NCBI GenBank assembly: GCA_964564655.1
Contig: CAZMBO010000001.1
Span: forward strand, 9,996 to 73,995
DNA length: 64,000 bases
Direction of reading: 5' to 3'
Origin: UBA8687 sp964564655
GTDB taxonomy: Bacteria > Nitrospinota > Nitrospinia > Nitrospinales > VA-1
Under the pieces are notes generated by a model, which did not search any database, had not been told where the DNA came from, and saw only the letters and a program-made list of their open reading frames with translations. Shown here in pieces: positions 32,324 through 41,492 of this stretch (its first letter is position 1; each line of letters begins with the position of its first letter). A program made the position numbers and the translations under genes.

Positions 32324-34069
32324 TTGAATAATCTGAAATCCTTTTTACCGTATGTCAGTAAATATCGCAGAGAATTACTGTTGGGTATTTTGGCATTGAT
32401 TATTACGGATGCAATGACGCTTGTTGTTCCGTGGTTGATAAAAGATTTCATTGATATTATTTCTGTAAAACCCGAAAAAGCACAAATATTAAAATATGTT
32501 CTTTTGCTCTTTTTAATTTCATTAGGATTAATGGGGGGGCGCTATTGGTGGCGTAAGTATATGTTTGGTCTTTCTAGAAAAATTGAATTTGATATTCTCA
32601 ATGATCTTTTTCAACATCTACTTAGCCTAGATCGCTTGTGGTATCAGAAACAAAAAACAGGTGATCTCATGTCCCGAGCTACTAATGATTTAAGGGCGGT
32701 TCGCGAATTCTTTGGCCTGGGAATTCTAATCCTTATCGATGCAGTTTTCGTTATTATCATGGCCGTGATAATGATGAGTTTTATAAATTTTGACTTGGCC
32801 CTTAAAGTTTTTATCCCTTTACCGTTTATATCTATTTTGTTTTTTTGTTTTGTAAGAGAAATAGGTAAAAGACATAAAGAAGTACAGGAACATTTAGCTA
32901 AAATCACTGAACGGGTACAGGAAAATCTTTCAGGTATCCGGGTCCTTCATGCATTTGTTCAGGAGGAGTATGAAAAGAAAAAATTTGAAAAATTAAATCT
33001 TGAATACATCAAAAAAAATCTAAGAGTTACCCAGATATTTGGTCTATTCACTCCAACCATGATCTTTTCGATGGGTATTGCAAGTATGATTTCTCTTTGG
33101 ATGGGTGGAAAAGCAGTTATTTCAGAAGATATAACTGTAGGATCATTTGTCGCCTTCAATGGTTATTTGATGCTTCTATCTTGGCCTATGATGGGGATTG
33201 GATATGTGTTTAATTTAACTCAAAAAGGCCTAGTTGGGATGCAAAGAATCAGCGAAGTGTTTTTGGCGAAAGCAGAAATTTTGGATGAAGGTATAAATTT
33301 TATGGATATTCCTCGCCATGGTGACTTGGAGCTGACAAAAGTTTTCTTTTCCTATTCTGGTGAGGCCGGTAGAACCCTTAATGGGATTGATTTGAGAGTT
33401 TCATCGGGGCAAACCCTTGGAGTCGTTGGGGTAGTCGGATCTGGAAAAACAACTTTAGCTCAAATTTTGCTTCGTTTCTATGATCCCATTTCAGGTGATA
33501 TTTTAATTGACGGTAAATCTATTCGAGAGTTTTCGTTAAAAAGTTTGCGGGATTATATTGGGTATGTGAGTCAGGAACCTTTTCTTTTTTCTACTTCCAT
33601 TCGTAATAATATTGCACTGGGTAATAAGAACATATCTGGCTCGGAGATAGAAAAAATAGTACAAATTGCCGGGCTGGATTCTGATCTAAAAAACTTCCCT
33701 GATTACATTGAGACTCCTGTAGGTGCAAAGGGCGTTACATTGTCGGGTGGGCAGAAGCAAAGAATTGCTCTGGCCCGAGCATTATTAAAAAACCCAAAAT
33801 TATTAATACTTGATGATTCCTTTTCCAACCTAGACTTTGAAATGGAAAAGGATTTACTGAAAAATTTAAAGAAATACTATGGGAAAACAACCAAGATAAT
33901 TATTTCTCACCGGGTTTCTACAATATTAAGTGCAGATAATATAGTTGTTATTGAAAATGGAGCTATTTCTGAACAGGGTAAACACTCTCAGTTGGTAGAG
34001 TTGGGAGGAGTTTATGCTGAATTATTTCGAAATCAGGAATTAGCCAGAGAGATGAAGATAATTCTTTAA
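32324..34069 (+). CDS. ABC exporter half-transporter, degenerate ATP site
   Basis: 581 residues: a six-helix exporter membrane domain (~1-310) and a nucleotide-binding domain. Walker A is VVGSGKTT (Lys375), signature LSGGQKQRIA, H-loop IIISHRVST. In Walker B (LLILDDSFSNLD) the catalytic glutamate is Asp498, the mark of a degenerate site. TTG start with AGGA seven bases upstream. The stop and the next start share a base (TAATG), so the two half-transporters are coupled and almost surely form a heterodimer. Substrate (lipid, drug or peptide) cannot be read from sequence. Confidence 0.9.
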   Translation: MNNLKSFLPYVSKYRRELLLGILALIITDAMTLVVPWLIKDFIDIISVKPEKAQILKYVLLLFLISLGLMGGRYWWRKYMFGLSRKIEFDILNDLFQHLLSLDRLWYQKQKTGDLMSRATNDLRAVREFFGLGILILIDAVFVIIMAVIMMSFINFDLALKVFIPLPFISILFFCFVREIGKRHKEVQEHLAKITERVQENLSGIRVLHAFVQEEYEKKKFEKLNLEYIKKNLRVTQIFGLFTPTMIFSMGIASMISLWMGGKAVISEDITVGSFVAFNGYLMLLSWPMMGIGYVFNLTQKGLVGMQRISEVFLAKAEILDEGINFMDIPRHGDLELTKVFFSYSGEAGRTLNGIDLRVSSGQTLGVVGVVGSGKTTLAQILLRFYDPISGDILIDGKSIREFSLKSLRDYIGYVSQEPFLFSTSIRNNIALGNKNISGSEIEKIVQIAGLDSDLKNFPDYIETPVGAKGVTLSGGQKQRIALARALLKNPKLLILDDSFSNLDFEMEKDLLKNLKKYYGKTTKIIISHRVSTILSADNIVVIENGAISEQGKHSQLVELGGVYAELFRNQELAREMKIIL

Positions 34070-35850
34070 TGAAAAATAGTGAAGATCTGAGAGATCGATA
34101 TAAAGATTTTATATTGTTTAAAAGGGTACTTATTCATTTAAAACCCTACTCGAGCTTGGTAATTTTGGCCGTTTTGCTACTCTTAGCTGTTTCTGTATTA
34201 AATTTGACAGGTCCTTACCTTACAAAAATTGTTATTGATGATCATATAAAAGCAAAGAACATAAATGGTTTGGATGTTATTGCGGGTATATACTTTGCGG
34301 TTCTGATTTTTTCTTTTATATTCCAGTTTTTCCAGACCTATTTCATGCAGTACATTGGGCAAAAAGTAATGTTTGACCTTAGATCTCAAGTTTTTTCCCA
34401 CCTTCATAAAATGTCTTTTTCTTATTTTGATAAAAACCCTATCGGCAAGATGATTACTCGAGTAGTTAATGATGTGGAAGTGTTAAATGAGATGCTGACT
34501 TCCGGTCTTATTCTTATTTTTAGCGATCTGTTTACACTTTTTGGGATATTCTTTGTAATGCTGTATCTCGATTGGAAACTCACTCTGGTTGTCTGTATTG
34601 TTTTCCCTTTTTTAGCTACCGCTACCCGGATTTATAGAGTTCGCGCTCGGGATGCTCTCAGAAAAAACCGCGCACATGTTTCAGAACTTAATTCCTATAT
34701 TGAAGAAAACCTTTCAGGAATAGACACGGTGCAATGCTTCAATCGAGAAAAGAGAAACTTTAGAAATTTTTTTTCTATCAATAATGAGCGGTTGAAAGAA
34801 GATTTAAGAACGGTTCGATATAATGCCTTTTATATGCCATCCATTGATTTTTTCAGTTCGCTAGCGATTGGTATGGTTATTTGGTATGGAGGCGGACGAT
34901 TTGTTCAGGATGAAATCCAATTAGGAATTTTGGTAGCATTTATTCAGTATTTGCAAAAATTTTTTGAACCGGTCCGAGATCTTGCTGAAAAATTCAATGT
35001 CATACAAACTGCTATGGCTTCATCTGAGCGAATTTTTGAATTACTTGATACTCCGGAACAAATCCCTTCAATGGTTCCTCCTCAAAGAGATTTTAAGATT
35101 AAAGGTAATGTGGAATTTAAAAATGTATGGTTTTCTTACAATGAGAATCAATTTATCTTAAAAGGTATTTCCTTTTCTTTAAAACAAGGAGAGAGTCTGG
35201 CCATTGTCGGTGCTACTGGATCAGGAAAGTCCACCATCATCAATGCCCTTTGTAGGTTTTATGAAATTAATAAGGGTAATATCCTATTTGATGGACAATC
35301 TATCAAAGACATCAATAAATTTGATTTGCGAAAGCAGATTGCATTGGTGCAACAAGATGTTTTTCTGTTTTCTGGGAATGTTATGGATAATATTCGTCTA
35401 GGAAATGTACAGATGGGGCAAGAGGAAATTCAATCTATATCCAATGCAGTTAGTTCGCATAATTTTATAAATAATTTTCCGTTAAAATATGAACAAGAGT
35501 TAAGTGAGGGGGGAGGAGGTATTTCTTCTGGACAAAGGCAATTGCTATCCTTTGCCAGAGCGCTCGCAGCAAAACCTAGAATATTGGTTCTTGACGAAGC
35601 AACTTCTAGCGTTGATGTGGATACCGAGCGTCAAATTCAAAATGGAATTAAAGAAATCATCCGTGGACGAACCAGTATCATAATCGCACATAGACTTTCT
35701 ACTCTGATGCATGTTGACAAGGTTCTTGTGCTTCAAGATGGAAAGATTATTGAGTTTGGAAAGAGAAACGAGCTATTGCAGCAAAAGGGAGTCTTTTATA
35801 AGCTTTGCCATGCACAAATGAAATCAGAGCAATTCAGGGTCGAACAATAA
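34069..35850 (+). CDS. ABC exporter half-transporter, second subunit
   Basis: 593 residues, same fold as its partner: six-helix membrane domain, then NBD with Walker A VGATGSGKST, Walker B ILVLDEATSSVD (catalytic Glu510 present) and H-loop IIIAHRLST. Its signature motif reads ISSGQRQ instead of LSGGQ. In a head-to-tail dimer this weak signature faces the Asp498 site of the first subunit, while this subunit's intact Walker B faces the first subunit's intact LSGGQ. So one site is functional and one is not, as in BmrCD or TM287/288. Ends 7 bases before the convergent ferredoxin gene. Confidence 0.92.
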   Translation: MKNSEDLRDRYKDFILFKRVLIHLKPYSSLVILAVLLLLAVSVLNLTGPYLTKIVIDDHIKAKNINGLDVIAGIYFAVLIFSFIFQFFQTYFMQYIGQKVMFDLRSQVFSHLHKMSFSYFDKNPIGKMITRVVNDVEVLNEMLTSGLILIFSDLFTLFGIFFVMLYLDWKLTLVVCIVFPFLATATRIYRVRARDALRKNRAHVSELNSYIEENLSGIDTVQCFNREKRNFRNFFSINNERLKEDLRTVRYNAFYMPSIDFFSSLAIGMVIWYGGGRFVQDEIQLGILVAFIQYLQKFFEPVRDLAEKFNVIQTAMASSERIFELLDTPEQIPSMVPPQRDFKIKGNVEFKNVWFSYNENQFILKGISFSLKQGESLAIVGATGSGKSTIINALCRFYEINKGNILFDGQSIKDINKFDLRKQIALVQQDVFLFSGNVMDNIRLGNVQMGQEEIQSISNAVSSHNFINNFPLKYEQELSEGGGGISSGQRQLLSFARALAAKPRILVLDEATSSVDVDTERQIQNGIKEIIRGRTSIIIAHRLSTLMHVDKVLVLQDGKIIEFGKRNELLQQKGVFYKLCHAQMKSEQFRVEQ

Positions 35851-35857
35851 CGGCTCC

Positions 35858-36175
35858 CTACTTGTAAGTTATAACTAGTTTTTTTACAGGGCGATTGTTC
35901 TGAATATGTTCGACAAGAATTTCTTCCATATCTTCTATTCCGCGTGGTGCATACCAGATATCATCTGGGTAAATGACCATTGTAGGGCCTTGAGAGCAGG
36001 CATCTAGACAACCAGCTTTGTTTACACGAACCTTCTCTTTTAAGCCCAATTCATGCACACGACCTTTGAGGTGATCCAGTAATTTCAACGACCCTCTTGA
36101 AGTGCAACAGCCTCTTTTGTCACCTGATTTTCTTTCGTTGATACAAACAAAAATGTGTTTTTGGAAACGGCCCAT
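35858..36175 (-). CDS. Thioredoxin-like [2Fe-2S] ferredoxin
   Basis: 105 residues. Small thioredoxin-fold [2Fe-2S] ferredoxin: KHIFVCINERKSGDKRGCC supplies the first ligands and VNKAGCLDACSQGPTMVIYP the last two, with WYAPRGIEDMEEILVEHIQN ending as in the Aquifex protein. It is the last gene of the sulfur-assimilation run (17 bases behind the CysM-like gene), so it probably supplies or accepts electrons there. The exact donor is not known. Confidence 0.9.
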   Translation of the reverse strand: MGRFQKHIFVCINERKSGDKRGCCTSRGSLKLLDHLKGRVHELGLKEKVRVNKAGCLDACSQGPTMVIYPDDIWYAPRGIEDMEEILVEHIQNNRPVKKLVITYK

Positions 36176-36192
36176 TGGATTTAAATGGAAGG

Positions 36193-37206
36193 TTAGTCGG
36201 CTTTGGGGAGTTTATGGCTAGTTTCGTTTTCATAGTATTTTTTGAAATGGCCAAAATTAACATAACATCTCTCACAGCTATCAGGAAACACAGTGACGAT
36301 CACACCACTCTCGATTTTTGCAGCCAACTTGAGAGCACCTAGCATAGCAGCCGCTGATGAATGTCCGACGAGAATTCCTTCCTGTTTTTCTAATGTTTCA
36401 ACCATATCGTAAGATTCTTCCGTTGGAACACTAATTTTACCATTTAGTTCATTTTCCTTATAGATTCCTGGAACAATGGATGTCTCCATATGCTTCAGAC
36501 CTTCTAATCCATGAAGTGATTCTGCAGGCTCAACTGCGTAGCATTCAATATCAGGGTTAAAACTGCGAAGGCCTCGGCTGGTTCCCATTATGGTCCCACC
36601 GGTGCCAATTCCTGCGAGAAAGTGAGTAATGCGACTATTGGTTTGTTTCCATATTTCTTTGGCTGTGGTTTCGTAATGAGCTTTCCAGTTAGAATCATTA
36701 TTGTATTGGTCTGGCATAAAATATTTGTCGGGGTCTTTTTCATAAATTTCTTTGGCCAGAATAATTGCACCATCAGAACCTTCGAACGGGCTGGAGGTTA
36801 CAATTTCTGCACCATAAAAGTCAGCCATGAGACCTTTTCTTTCTTTACAAACATTAGCAGGCATAACGAGTTTGACTTTGTAACCCTTTACTTTCCCTAT
36901 CAACGCATAGGAGATACCCGTATTCCCAGATGTGGAATCGAGAATAATTTTATCTTTGGTCAATTTGCCAGATTTTTCTCCGTCTTCGATCATTTTAAGA
37001 GCGGGACGCGATTTTACCGAACCACCAGAATTTTTCCATTCTGCCTTAGCATAGATTTCGACATTCTTATGCTCTTTGCCGATGTTATGAATTCGAATTA
37101 AGGGGGTGTTCCCAATTGTATCCAAAACGGACTTATCCGTTATGACTGGGCAGGTAGGAGCCTGCACCTCAAAAGGAATAGGAAAACTCAGCGGTTTTGA
37201 TGACAT
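36193..37206 (-). CDS. cysM: CysM-like PLP-dependent cysteine synthase
   Basis: 337 residues. Fold type II PLP enzyme: LDTIGNTPLIRI, the PLP lysine in SGGSVKSRPA, STSGNTGISYA, GIGTGGTIMGTSRGL. It carries an N-terminal extension of ~28 residues (SFPIPFEVQAPTCPVIT) and a C-terminal tail with PDSCERCYVNFGHFKKYY. It is encoded with a MoeB-type enzyme and a MoaD/ThiS-like carrier, which recalls the M. tuberculosis CysO-CysM system in which sulfur comes from a protein thiocarboxylate. A carrier-dependent synthase is inferred from context. A cystathionine synthase role is an alternative. Confidence 0.88.
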   Translation of the reverse strand: MSSKPLSFPIPFEVQAPTCPVITDKSVLDTIGNTPLIRIHNIGKEHKNVEIYAKAEWKNSGGSVKSRPALKMIEDGEKSGKLTKDKIILDSTSGNTGISYALIGKVKGYKVKLVMPANVCKERKGLMADFYGAEIVTSSPFEGSDGAIILAKEIYEKDPDKYFMPDQYNNDSNWKAHYETTAKEIWKQTNSRITHFLAGIGTGGTIMGTSRGLRSFNPDIECYAVEPAESLHGLEGLKHMETSIVPGIYKENELNGKISVPTEESYDMVETLEKQEGILVGHSSAAAMLGALKLAAKIESGVIVTVFPDSCERCYVNFGHFKKYYENETSHKLPKAD

Positions 37207-37281
37207 ATTAAAATCTTTAGAAAAATTTAACCCGTTGTCCTGAACATTCTAAGTGGGCAGCAGGTAATTGTTAAAGTTTTG

Positions 37282-38088
37282 TCAGCGTGATAACCCACAA
37301 AATTCTTCGTAATCTATTAATTCTGTTATCGTCGATTGATCACTGCAGACTGGGCACTTAGGGTCTCTTTTAAGTTTAAGCTTCCTGAATTCGGTTTTTA
37401 AGGCATCATATAAGAGCAGGGACCCTACTAATGTTTCCCCTTGACCTAAAATTAGCTTCAAAGTTTCCACAACCTGGAGATTTCCAATGATACCCGCTAA
37501 AACACCAAGTACACCACCTTCTTGACAATTAGGCACAAGACCAGGTGGTGGAGGTTCAGGATATAAACAACGATAACACGGACCATCATTCGGTTTAAAT
37601 ACTGTGACCTGGCCCTCAAAACGGAAAATGCTGCCATGAATATTGGTTTTTCCAGTCAACACGCAAGCATCATTAATGAGATATCGTGTAGCAAAATTGT
37701 CCGTGCCATCCAATATATAGTCATAGGGTTCAAACAGACGCATGATATTTTCTGAACTTAACTTTTCATTGAATATGGCAACTTTGACATCAGGGTTAAG
37801 AGCCTCTATGGTTTTTTTTGCAGACTCAGTTTTGAGCATTCCTATTCGTTCGGTGTTATGAATGATCTGTCGCTGTAGATTACTCAGATCAACCGTGTCA
37901 AAATCGATGATTCCCATATTACCAATTCCCGCTGCAGCAAGATAGTAGGCTGCTGGAGAACCTAATCCGCCTGCACCCACAAGCAACACTTTTGACTCTA
38001 GGAGTTTGCTTTGACCTTCTCCTCCTACTTCGGGTAGGATGATATGGCGGCTGTATCGCTCGACTTGTTCGTCTGAAAAATCAAACAT
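37282..38088 (-). CDS. moeB: MoeB/ThiF-type carrier-protein adenylyltransferase
   Basis: 268 residues. E1-like enzyme that adenylates the C-terminal glycine of a sulfur carrier protein. Features: VERYSRHIILPEVGGEGQ, Rossmann loop VGAGGLGSPAAYYLA, Arg finger in LSNLQRQIIH, DGTDNFATRYLINDA, and the zinc pairs CYRCLYPE and CPVC. It has no C-terminal rhodanese domain, so sulfur must come from another protein. It begins directly on the stop of the sulfur carrier (TAATG), and 75 bases separate it from the CysM-like gene. Probably serves this carrier and possibly molybdopterin and thiamine carriers as well. Confidence 0.93.
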   Translation of the reverse strand: MFDFSDEQVERYSRHIILPEVGGEGQSKLLESKVLLVGAGGLGSPAAYYLAAAGIGNMGIIDFDTVDLSNLQRQIIHNTERIGMLKTESAKKTIEALNPDVKVAIFNEKLSSENIMRLFEPYDYILDGTDNFATRYLINDACVLTGKTNIHGSIFRFEGQVTVFKPNDGPCYRCLYPEPPPPGLVPNCQEGGVLGVLAGIIGNLQVVETLKLILGQGETLVGSLLLYDALKTEFRKLKLKRDPKCPVCSDQSTITELIDYEEFCGLSR

Positions 38089-38369
38089 TAAATTACTCCA
38101 CCTGCAATTGCCGGGATGATGGAAATTTCGTCACCATCTTTTACTACTGTTTTTTCTCCTTCAAGAAAACGTATGTCATCTTCATTTAGATAAATATTAA
38201 TGAATCTTCTTGGAGTGCCGTCATCTTCACAGATGCGCTCTTTGATGCCCGTAAACTGGGATTCTAAATTATCAAGAATTTCTGTAATATTAGAGCCATC
38301 AGCTGTTACTTCACTCTTGTTGTCAGTCAATTTCATTAATGGTGTAGGTACTCTTACTTTTACTGCCAT
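38088..38369 (-). CDS. MoaD/ThiS-like sulfur carrier with masked di-glycine
   Basis: 93 residues, beta-grasp fold: VKVRVPTPLMKLTDNKSEV, ITEILDNLESQFTGIKERI, FINIYLNEDDIRFLEG, DGDEISIIPAIAGGVI. This looks like CysO-type carriers. The functional C-terminus should be Gly-Gly, yet here Gly90-Gly91 are followed by Val92-Ile93. The carrier must be trimmed before activation, as with QbsE of Pseudomonas and HcyS of Wolinella, where a JAMM metalloprotease does this. No such protease is encoded in this window. Twelve bases after thrC. Confidence 0.88.
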   Translation of the reverse strand: MAVKVRVPTPLMKLTDNKSEVTADGSNITEILDNLESQFTGIKERICEDDGTPRRFINIYLNEDDIRFLEGEKTVVKDGDEISIIPAIAGGVI

Positions 38370-38381
38370 ACTTTACTCCTT

Positions 38382-39620
38382 TTATACCGTTAAACTGTTT
38401 TCAAAAATTTCTTCAAAACTATTTACTTTAGGCTCGATCACGATAGGTGCTTCAAAACAATCGGCCAGAGCTTCCTGAGTTTTCAGTCCATTTCCCGTGA
38501 TACAAATTACAGTTGTTTCGTCGGGTTTGATACGTCCTTGTTCAATCAATTTTTTTGTGACTCCTACCGTCACGCCTCCTGCGGTTTCTGTAAATATGCC
38601 TTCGGTCTCGGCTAATAGTTTCATAGACTCAACCACTTCCTGGTCAGACACATCTTCACCATAGCCACCACTCGTGTTTGCTGTTTTAATGCCATAATAC
38701 CCATCGGCAGGATTGCCGATAGCAATAGACTTGGCGATAGTATTTGGTTTTACTGGGACAATATTTTCACTACCGTTTTTTATGGCCGTGGTGACTGGTG
38801 AGCATCCGGTCGCCTGTGCTGCAAAAATTTTACTCTGCACTTTTTCAACCAGTCCAAGCATTTCAAATTCGTGAAATGCTTTCCAAATTTTTGTTATTAA
38901 TGAGCTTCCCGCAACGGGGACCACTACATTGTCCGGGATTTTCCATCCTAGTTGTTCGGCGATTTCATATCCATAAGATTTCGAACCGTCTCCATAATAA
39001 GGACGGATATTGATATTTACAAAAGCCCATTTATGGTTAACAGCAATTTCGCTGCATAGCCGGTTTACATCATCGTAGCTACCTTTAACTGCTATCAATT
39101 GAGAACCGTAAACCAGAGTGCCAAGAATTTTTCCTGCTTCCAGTCCGTCAGGAATAAAAATACAACTTTTTAACCCTGCTTCAGCAGCATGGGCTGCAAC
39201 AGAGTTGGCTAGATTTCCCGTTGAAGCGCAGGAAACGGTGTCGAATCCAAATTCAATAGCTTTTGAAACTGCAACTGCAACTACTCTATCTTTAAAAGAA
39301 AATGTTGGGTGATTTACACTGTCATTTTTTATATAAAGATTTTTTACACCCAAAGCTTTGCCCAGGTTTTTAGCCTGCACCAATGGTGTAAAGCCCGTGT
39401 GCAGTCCCACTTTAGGAGTTTCATCAATAGGAAGCAGATCCTGATAGCGCCACATTGTTGGAGGTCCGGCTTCGATAGACTTTTTATTTACGACTTTCTT
39501 GATGGATTCATAGTCGTAGTTGCACTCAAGAGGACCGAAACAATATTCGCAGACGTGAATCGGCTCCTTTGGATATTCCCTTTTACATTCTTTGCAAATT
39601 AATCCTTTTACATAACCCAT
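38382..39620 (-). CDS. thrC: Threonine synthase
   Basis: 412 residues. Converts O-phosphohomoserine to threonine. N-terminal zinc ribbon CKECKREYPKEPIHVCEYC, the PLP lysine in HPTFSFKDRVV, then CASTGNLANSVAAHA, GSYDDVNRL, and VPVAGSSLITKIW. The zinc ribbon and length are typical of the type found with sulfur-carrier genes. It heads the run thrC - carrier - moeB - cysM-like - ferredoxin. Such a link of phosphohomoserine-using enzyme and sulfur carrier would also suit a homocysteine route, but the sequence itself looks like a normal threonine synthase. Confidence 0.92.
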   Translation of the reverse strand: MGYVKGLICKECKREYPKEPIHVCEYCFGPLECNYDYESIKKVVNKKSIEAGPPTMWRYQDLLPIDETPKVGLHTGFTPLVQAKNLGKALGVKNLYIKNDSVNHPTFSFKDRVVAVAVSKAIEFGFDTVSCASTGNLANSVAAHAAEAGLKSCIFIPDGLEAGKILGTLVYGSQLIAVKGSYDDVNRLCSEIAVNHKWAFVNINIRPYYGDGSKSYGYEIAEQLGWKIPDNVVVPVAGSSLITKIWKAFHEFEMLGLVEKVQSKIFAAQATGCSPVTTAIKNGSENIVPVKPNTIAKSIAIGNPADGYYGIKTANTSGGYGEDVSDQEVVESMKLLAETEGIFTETAGGVTVGVTKKLIEQGRIKPDETTVICITGNGLKTQEALADCFEAPIVIEPKVNSFEEIFENSLTV

Positions 39621-39690
39621 TCCAACATTCCCTTAATTTTATTACAGAAAAAATAATTGTAATTAGAGGTTTCCCAGTTACCTGTTTAAT

Positions 39691-40615
39691 TTAAAGGTAC
39701 CGATTAAGACTCAAATAGCGCTCGCCTACAAGGTAAAATCACAACCACATTTTTTTTAGGGCCTAATTCTTTGGCCATTTCATTGGCGGCAAAACATGCG
39801 GCTCCAGAAGAACTCCCAGCGATAAGACCTTCTTCTTTTCCAAGTCTCTGGGCAAATAGAAAAGCATTTTCATCAGAAACGGGTAAAATGCGATCTAGTA
39901 AATCAAAGTTCAGTACATTTGGTTTAAATCCTGCTCCAATTCCTTGGATTTTGTGGGGGCCAGGCGGATTTCCTGATAAAACTGCCGAGGTAGCAGGTTC
40001 TACACCCATTATTTTTATCTCCCCATAATGCTTTTTTAAAACTTCTCCAACACCAGTTATAGTTCCTCCAGTACCTATCCCTGCTACAAATCCATCTATC
40101 GGCTCTCCGTCCATGTCAGCAATAATTTCGGGAGCGGTGGTTTTTCTGTGCACCTCCGGGTTGGCCGGATTGTTGAATTGCTGTGGCATAAAATAATCTG
40201 GATTTTCAGCTAGCAACTCCTCAGCTCTTTCTATAGTGCCTTCCATTCCAAATTCTGCACGACTTAATTCTGTTTTAGCACCAAAACTTTCAAGGATCAT
40301 TCTTCGATCGGTACTCATATTCTCAGACATGACCAGCACAACATTGTATCCCTTCACGGCGCCCACTAAAGCAAGACCAATGCCAGTATTGCCACTTGTA
40401 GGCTCAATAATTGTAGAACCCTGTTTTAAAAGACCTTTTTCTTCAGCATCTTCCACCATGGCGAGTGCAATACGATCTTTAACACTGCCTCCTGGGTTGA
40501 AGGATTCTAATTTAGCAAAAATATTGGCGCCATTTGCGGGAATAACGCTATTTAGTTTAACTAAAGGTGTACCCCCGATCAACTTTAAACTATTTATAAA
40601 TTTGGATTTACTCAT
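39691..40615 (-). CDS. cysK: Cysteine synthase CysK, 3' end frameshifted
   Basis: O-acetylserine sulfhydrylase: IGGTPLVKLNS, PLP lysine in NPGGSVKDRIALAM, EPTSGNTGIGLA, GIGTGGTITGVGEVL, GSSSGAACFAA. The open frame stops at 39704 and ends VVVILPCRRALFES. In the next frame the same bases read GERYLSLNRYL and stop at 39691, restoring the GERYLS signature that follows LPD(T) in this family. The break is at about 39727-39730 and fits loss of two bases. Only the last ~14 residues are altered, so the enzyme may still work, or this is an assembly error. It is 83 bases upstream of thrC. Confidence 0.88.
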
Positions 40616-41103
40616 TTTGCTATAAATGAAAGGGTATAAATATCTGGTTTATGAATAGACATCCACCTTGTATGCCTTTAAGACCCAAAAGAGAGAAAAT
40701 TATATACTATAAATACTTCATACTATTTTAGATCAGCCATGAATTCAAGCCATTTATGGGATTTTGTGAGGAGAAAAATCAGTTCTTTGACTGTTTCTTT
40801 TTGCTTAGCCCACGTTGGTGCTTTTTAATTGCCGGATCACGAATTGCGAATCATTATCTTTGGGTACTACATTGAGGAGTAATGCAAGAAAGCAACTTTG
40901 TTTTCGGATGCAAATATTTATAACTGACGATGGTTTTATCCGGACTCCTAAAGTTTTTGGAAAAATCATGGAAAAGCTTTAAATAATTAAGGTTGTGCTG
41001 GCTACTCAAGCGATTTTTAATTTTTAGGCAATGGTTTATTTGGAGTTATTTTTGTGCATTGTTTATAATTACCATCGTTACCTAATTTTTGGGAGATGCA
41101 GAG
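40616..41103. other. Intergenic region between cysK and the 41104 gene
   Basis: About 490 bases between divergent genes. AT-rich, with a TATAAT-like stretch near 40700 but no matching -35 box. A 13-codon frame at 40880 with GAGGAG upstream (MQESNFVFGCKYL) could be a leader peptide, but nothing else supports it. No RNA gene recognised. Confidence 0.4.
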
Positions 41104-41487
41104 TTGAGTGCGCAATCATTGATGGATGAGTTATTAAAATTCTTGCCGATTCGGGTTTATGGACGTGGAGCGGTGCTGGTACTTCTACGTGAAATGGGGT
41201 TTCAGGTCAAAAACAAAACTCCGTTGGAAGTTACGGATATTTATCGTGACGACAATTCTGGTGAGTTGGTTTGTAAGCTGACTCCTGATGGAAAAGGTGA
41301 TTTCACCGCTGCTCTCACCAACTTGAAGTTGGACATCAAACATCCTTTATATCAAAAGGTGAAAAACTACCAGATAGAAGTTTCCGAGGCATTAGGAAAA
41401 CTGGATGAAGAAGATACTCGCCAGACAAGTATCGATCAGGAAGACCGCGGTGGATTTCGTGTGGGTAACTTATATAAAAATAAATAA
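41104..41487 (+). CDS. Hypothetical protein
   Basis: The frame opens at 41089, but TTG at 41104 has GGGAG eight bases upstream and is preferred, giving 127 residues (MSAQSLMDELLKFLPIRVYG...). Family not recognised. It is soluble, with an N-terminal helical part (GRGAVLVLLREMGFQVKN), a beta section (EVTDIYRDDNSGELVCKLTP) and an acidic C-terminus ending FRVGNLYKNK. It converges on moxR with a 5-base gap. No function proposed. Confidence 0.65.
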   Translation: MSAQSLMDELLKFLPIRVYGRGAVLVLLREMGFQVKNKTPLEVTDIYRDDNSGELVCKLTPDGKGDFTAALTNLKLDIKHPLYQKVKNYQIEVSEALGKLDEEDTRQTSIDQEDRGGFRVGNLYKNK

Positions 41488-41492
41488 TGTTT

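Noticed and set aside
36622..37101. Plus-strand frame of 159 codons opposite the CysM-like gene
   Set aside because: Antisense shadow; composition unlike a real protein.
40880..40921. 13-codon leader peptide (MQESNFVFGCKYL) with a good ribosome binding site
   Set aside because: Too short, no run of a regulatory amino acid, no attenuator hairpin and no gene close behind.
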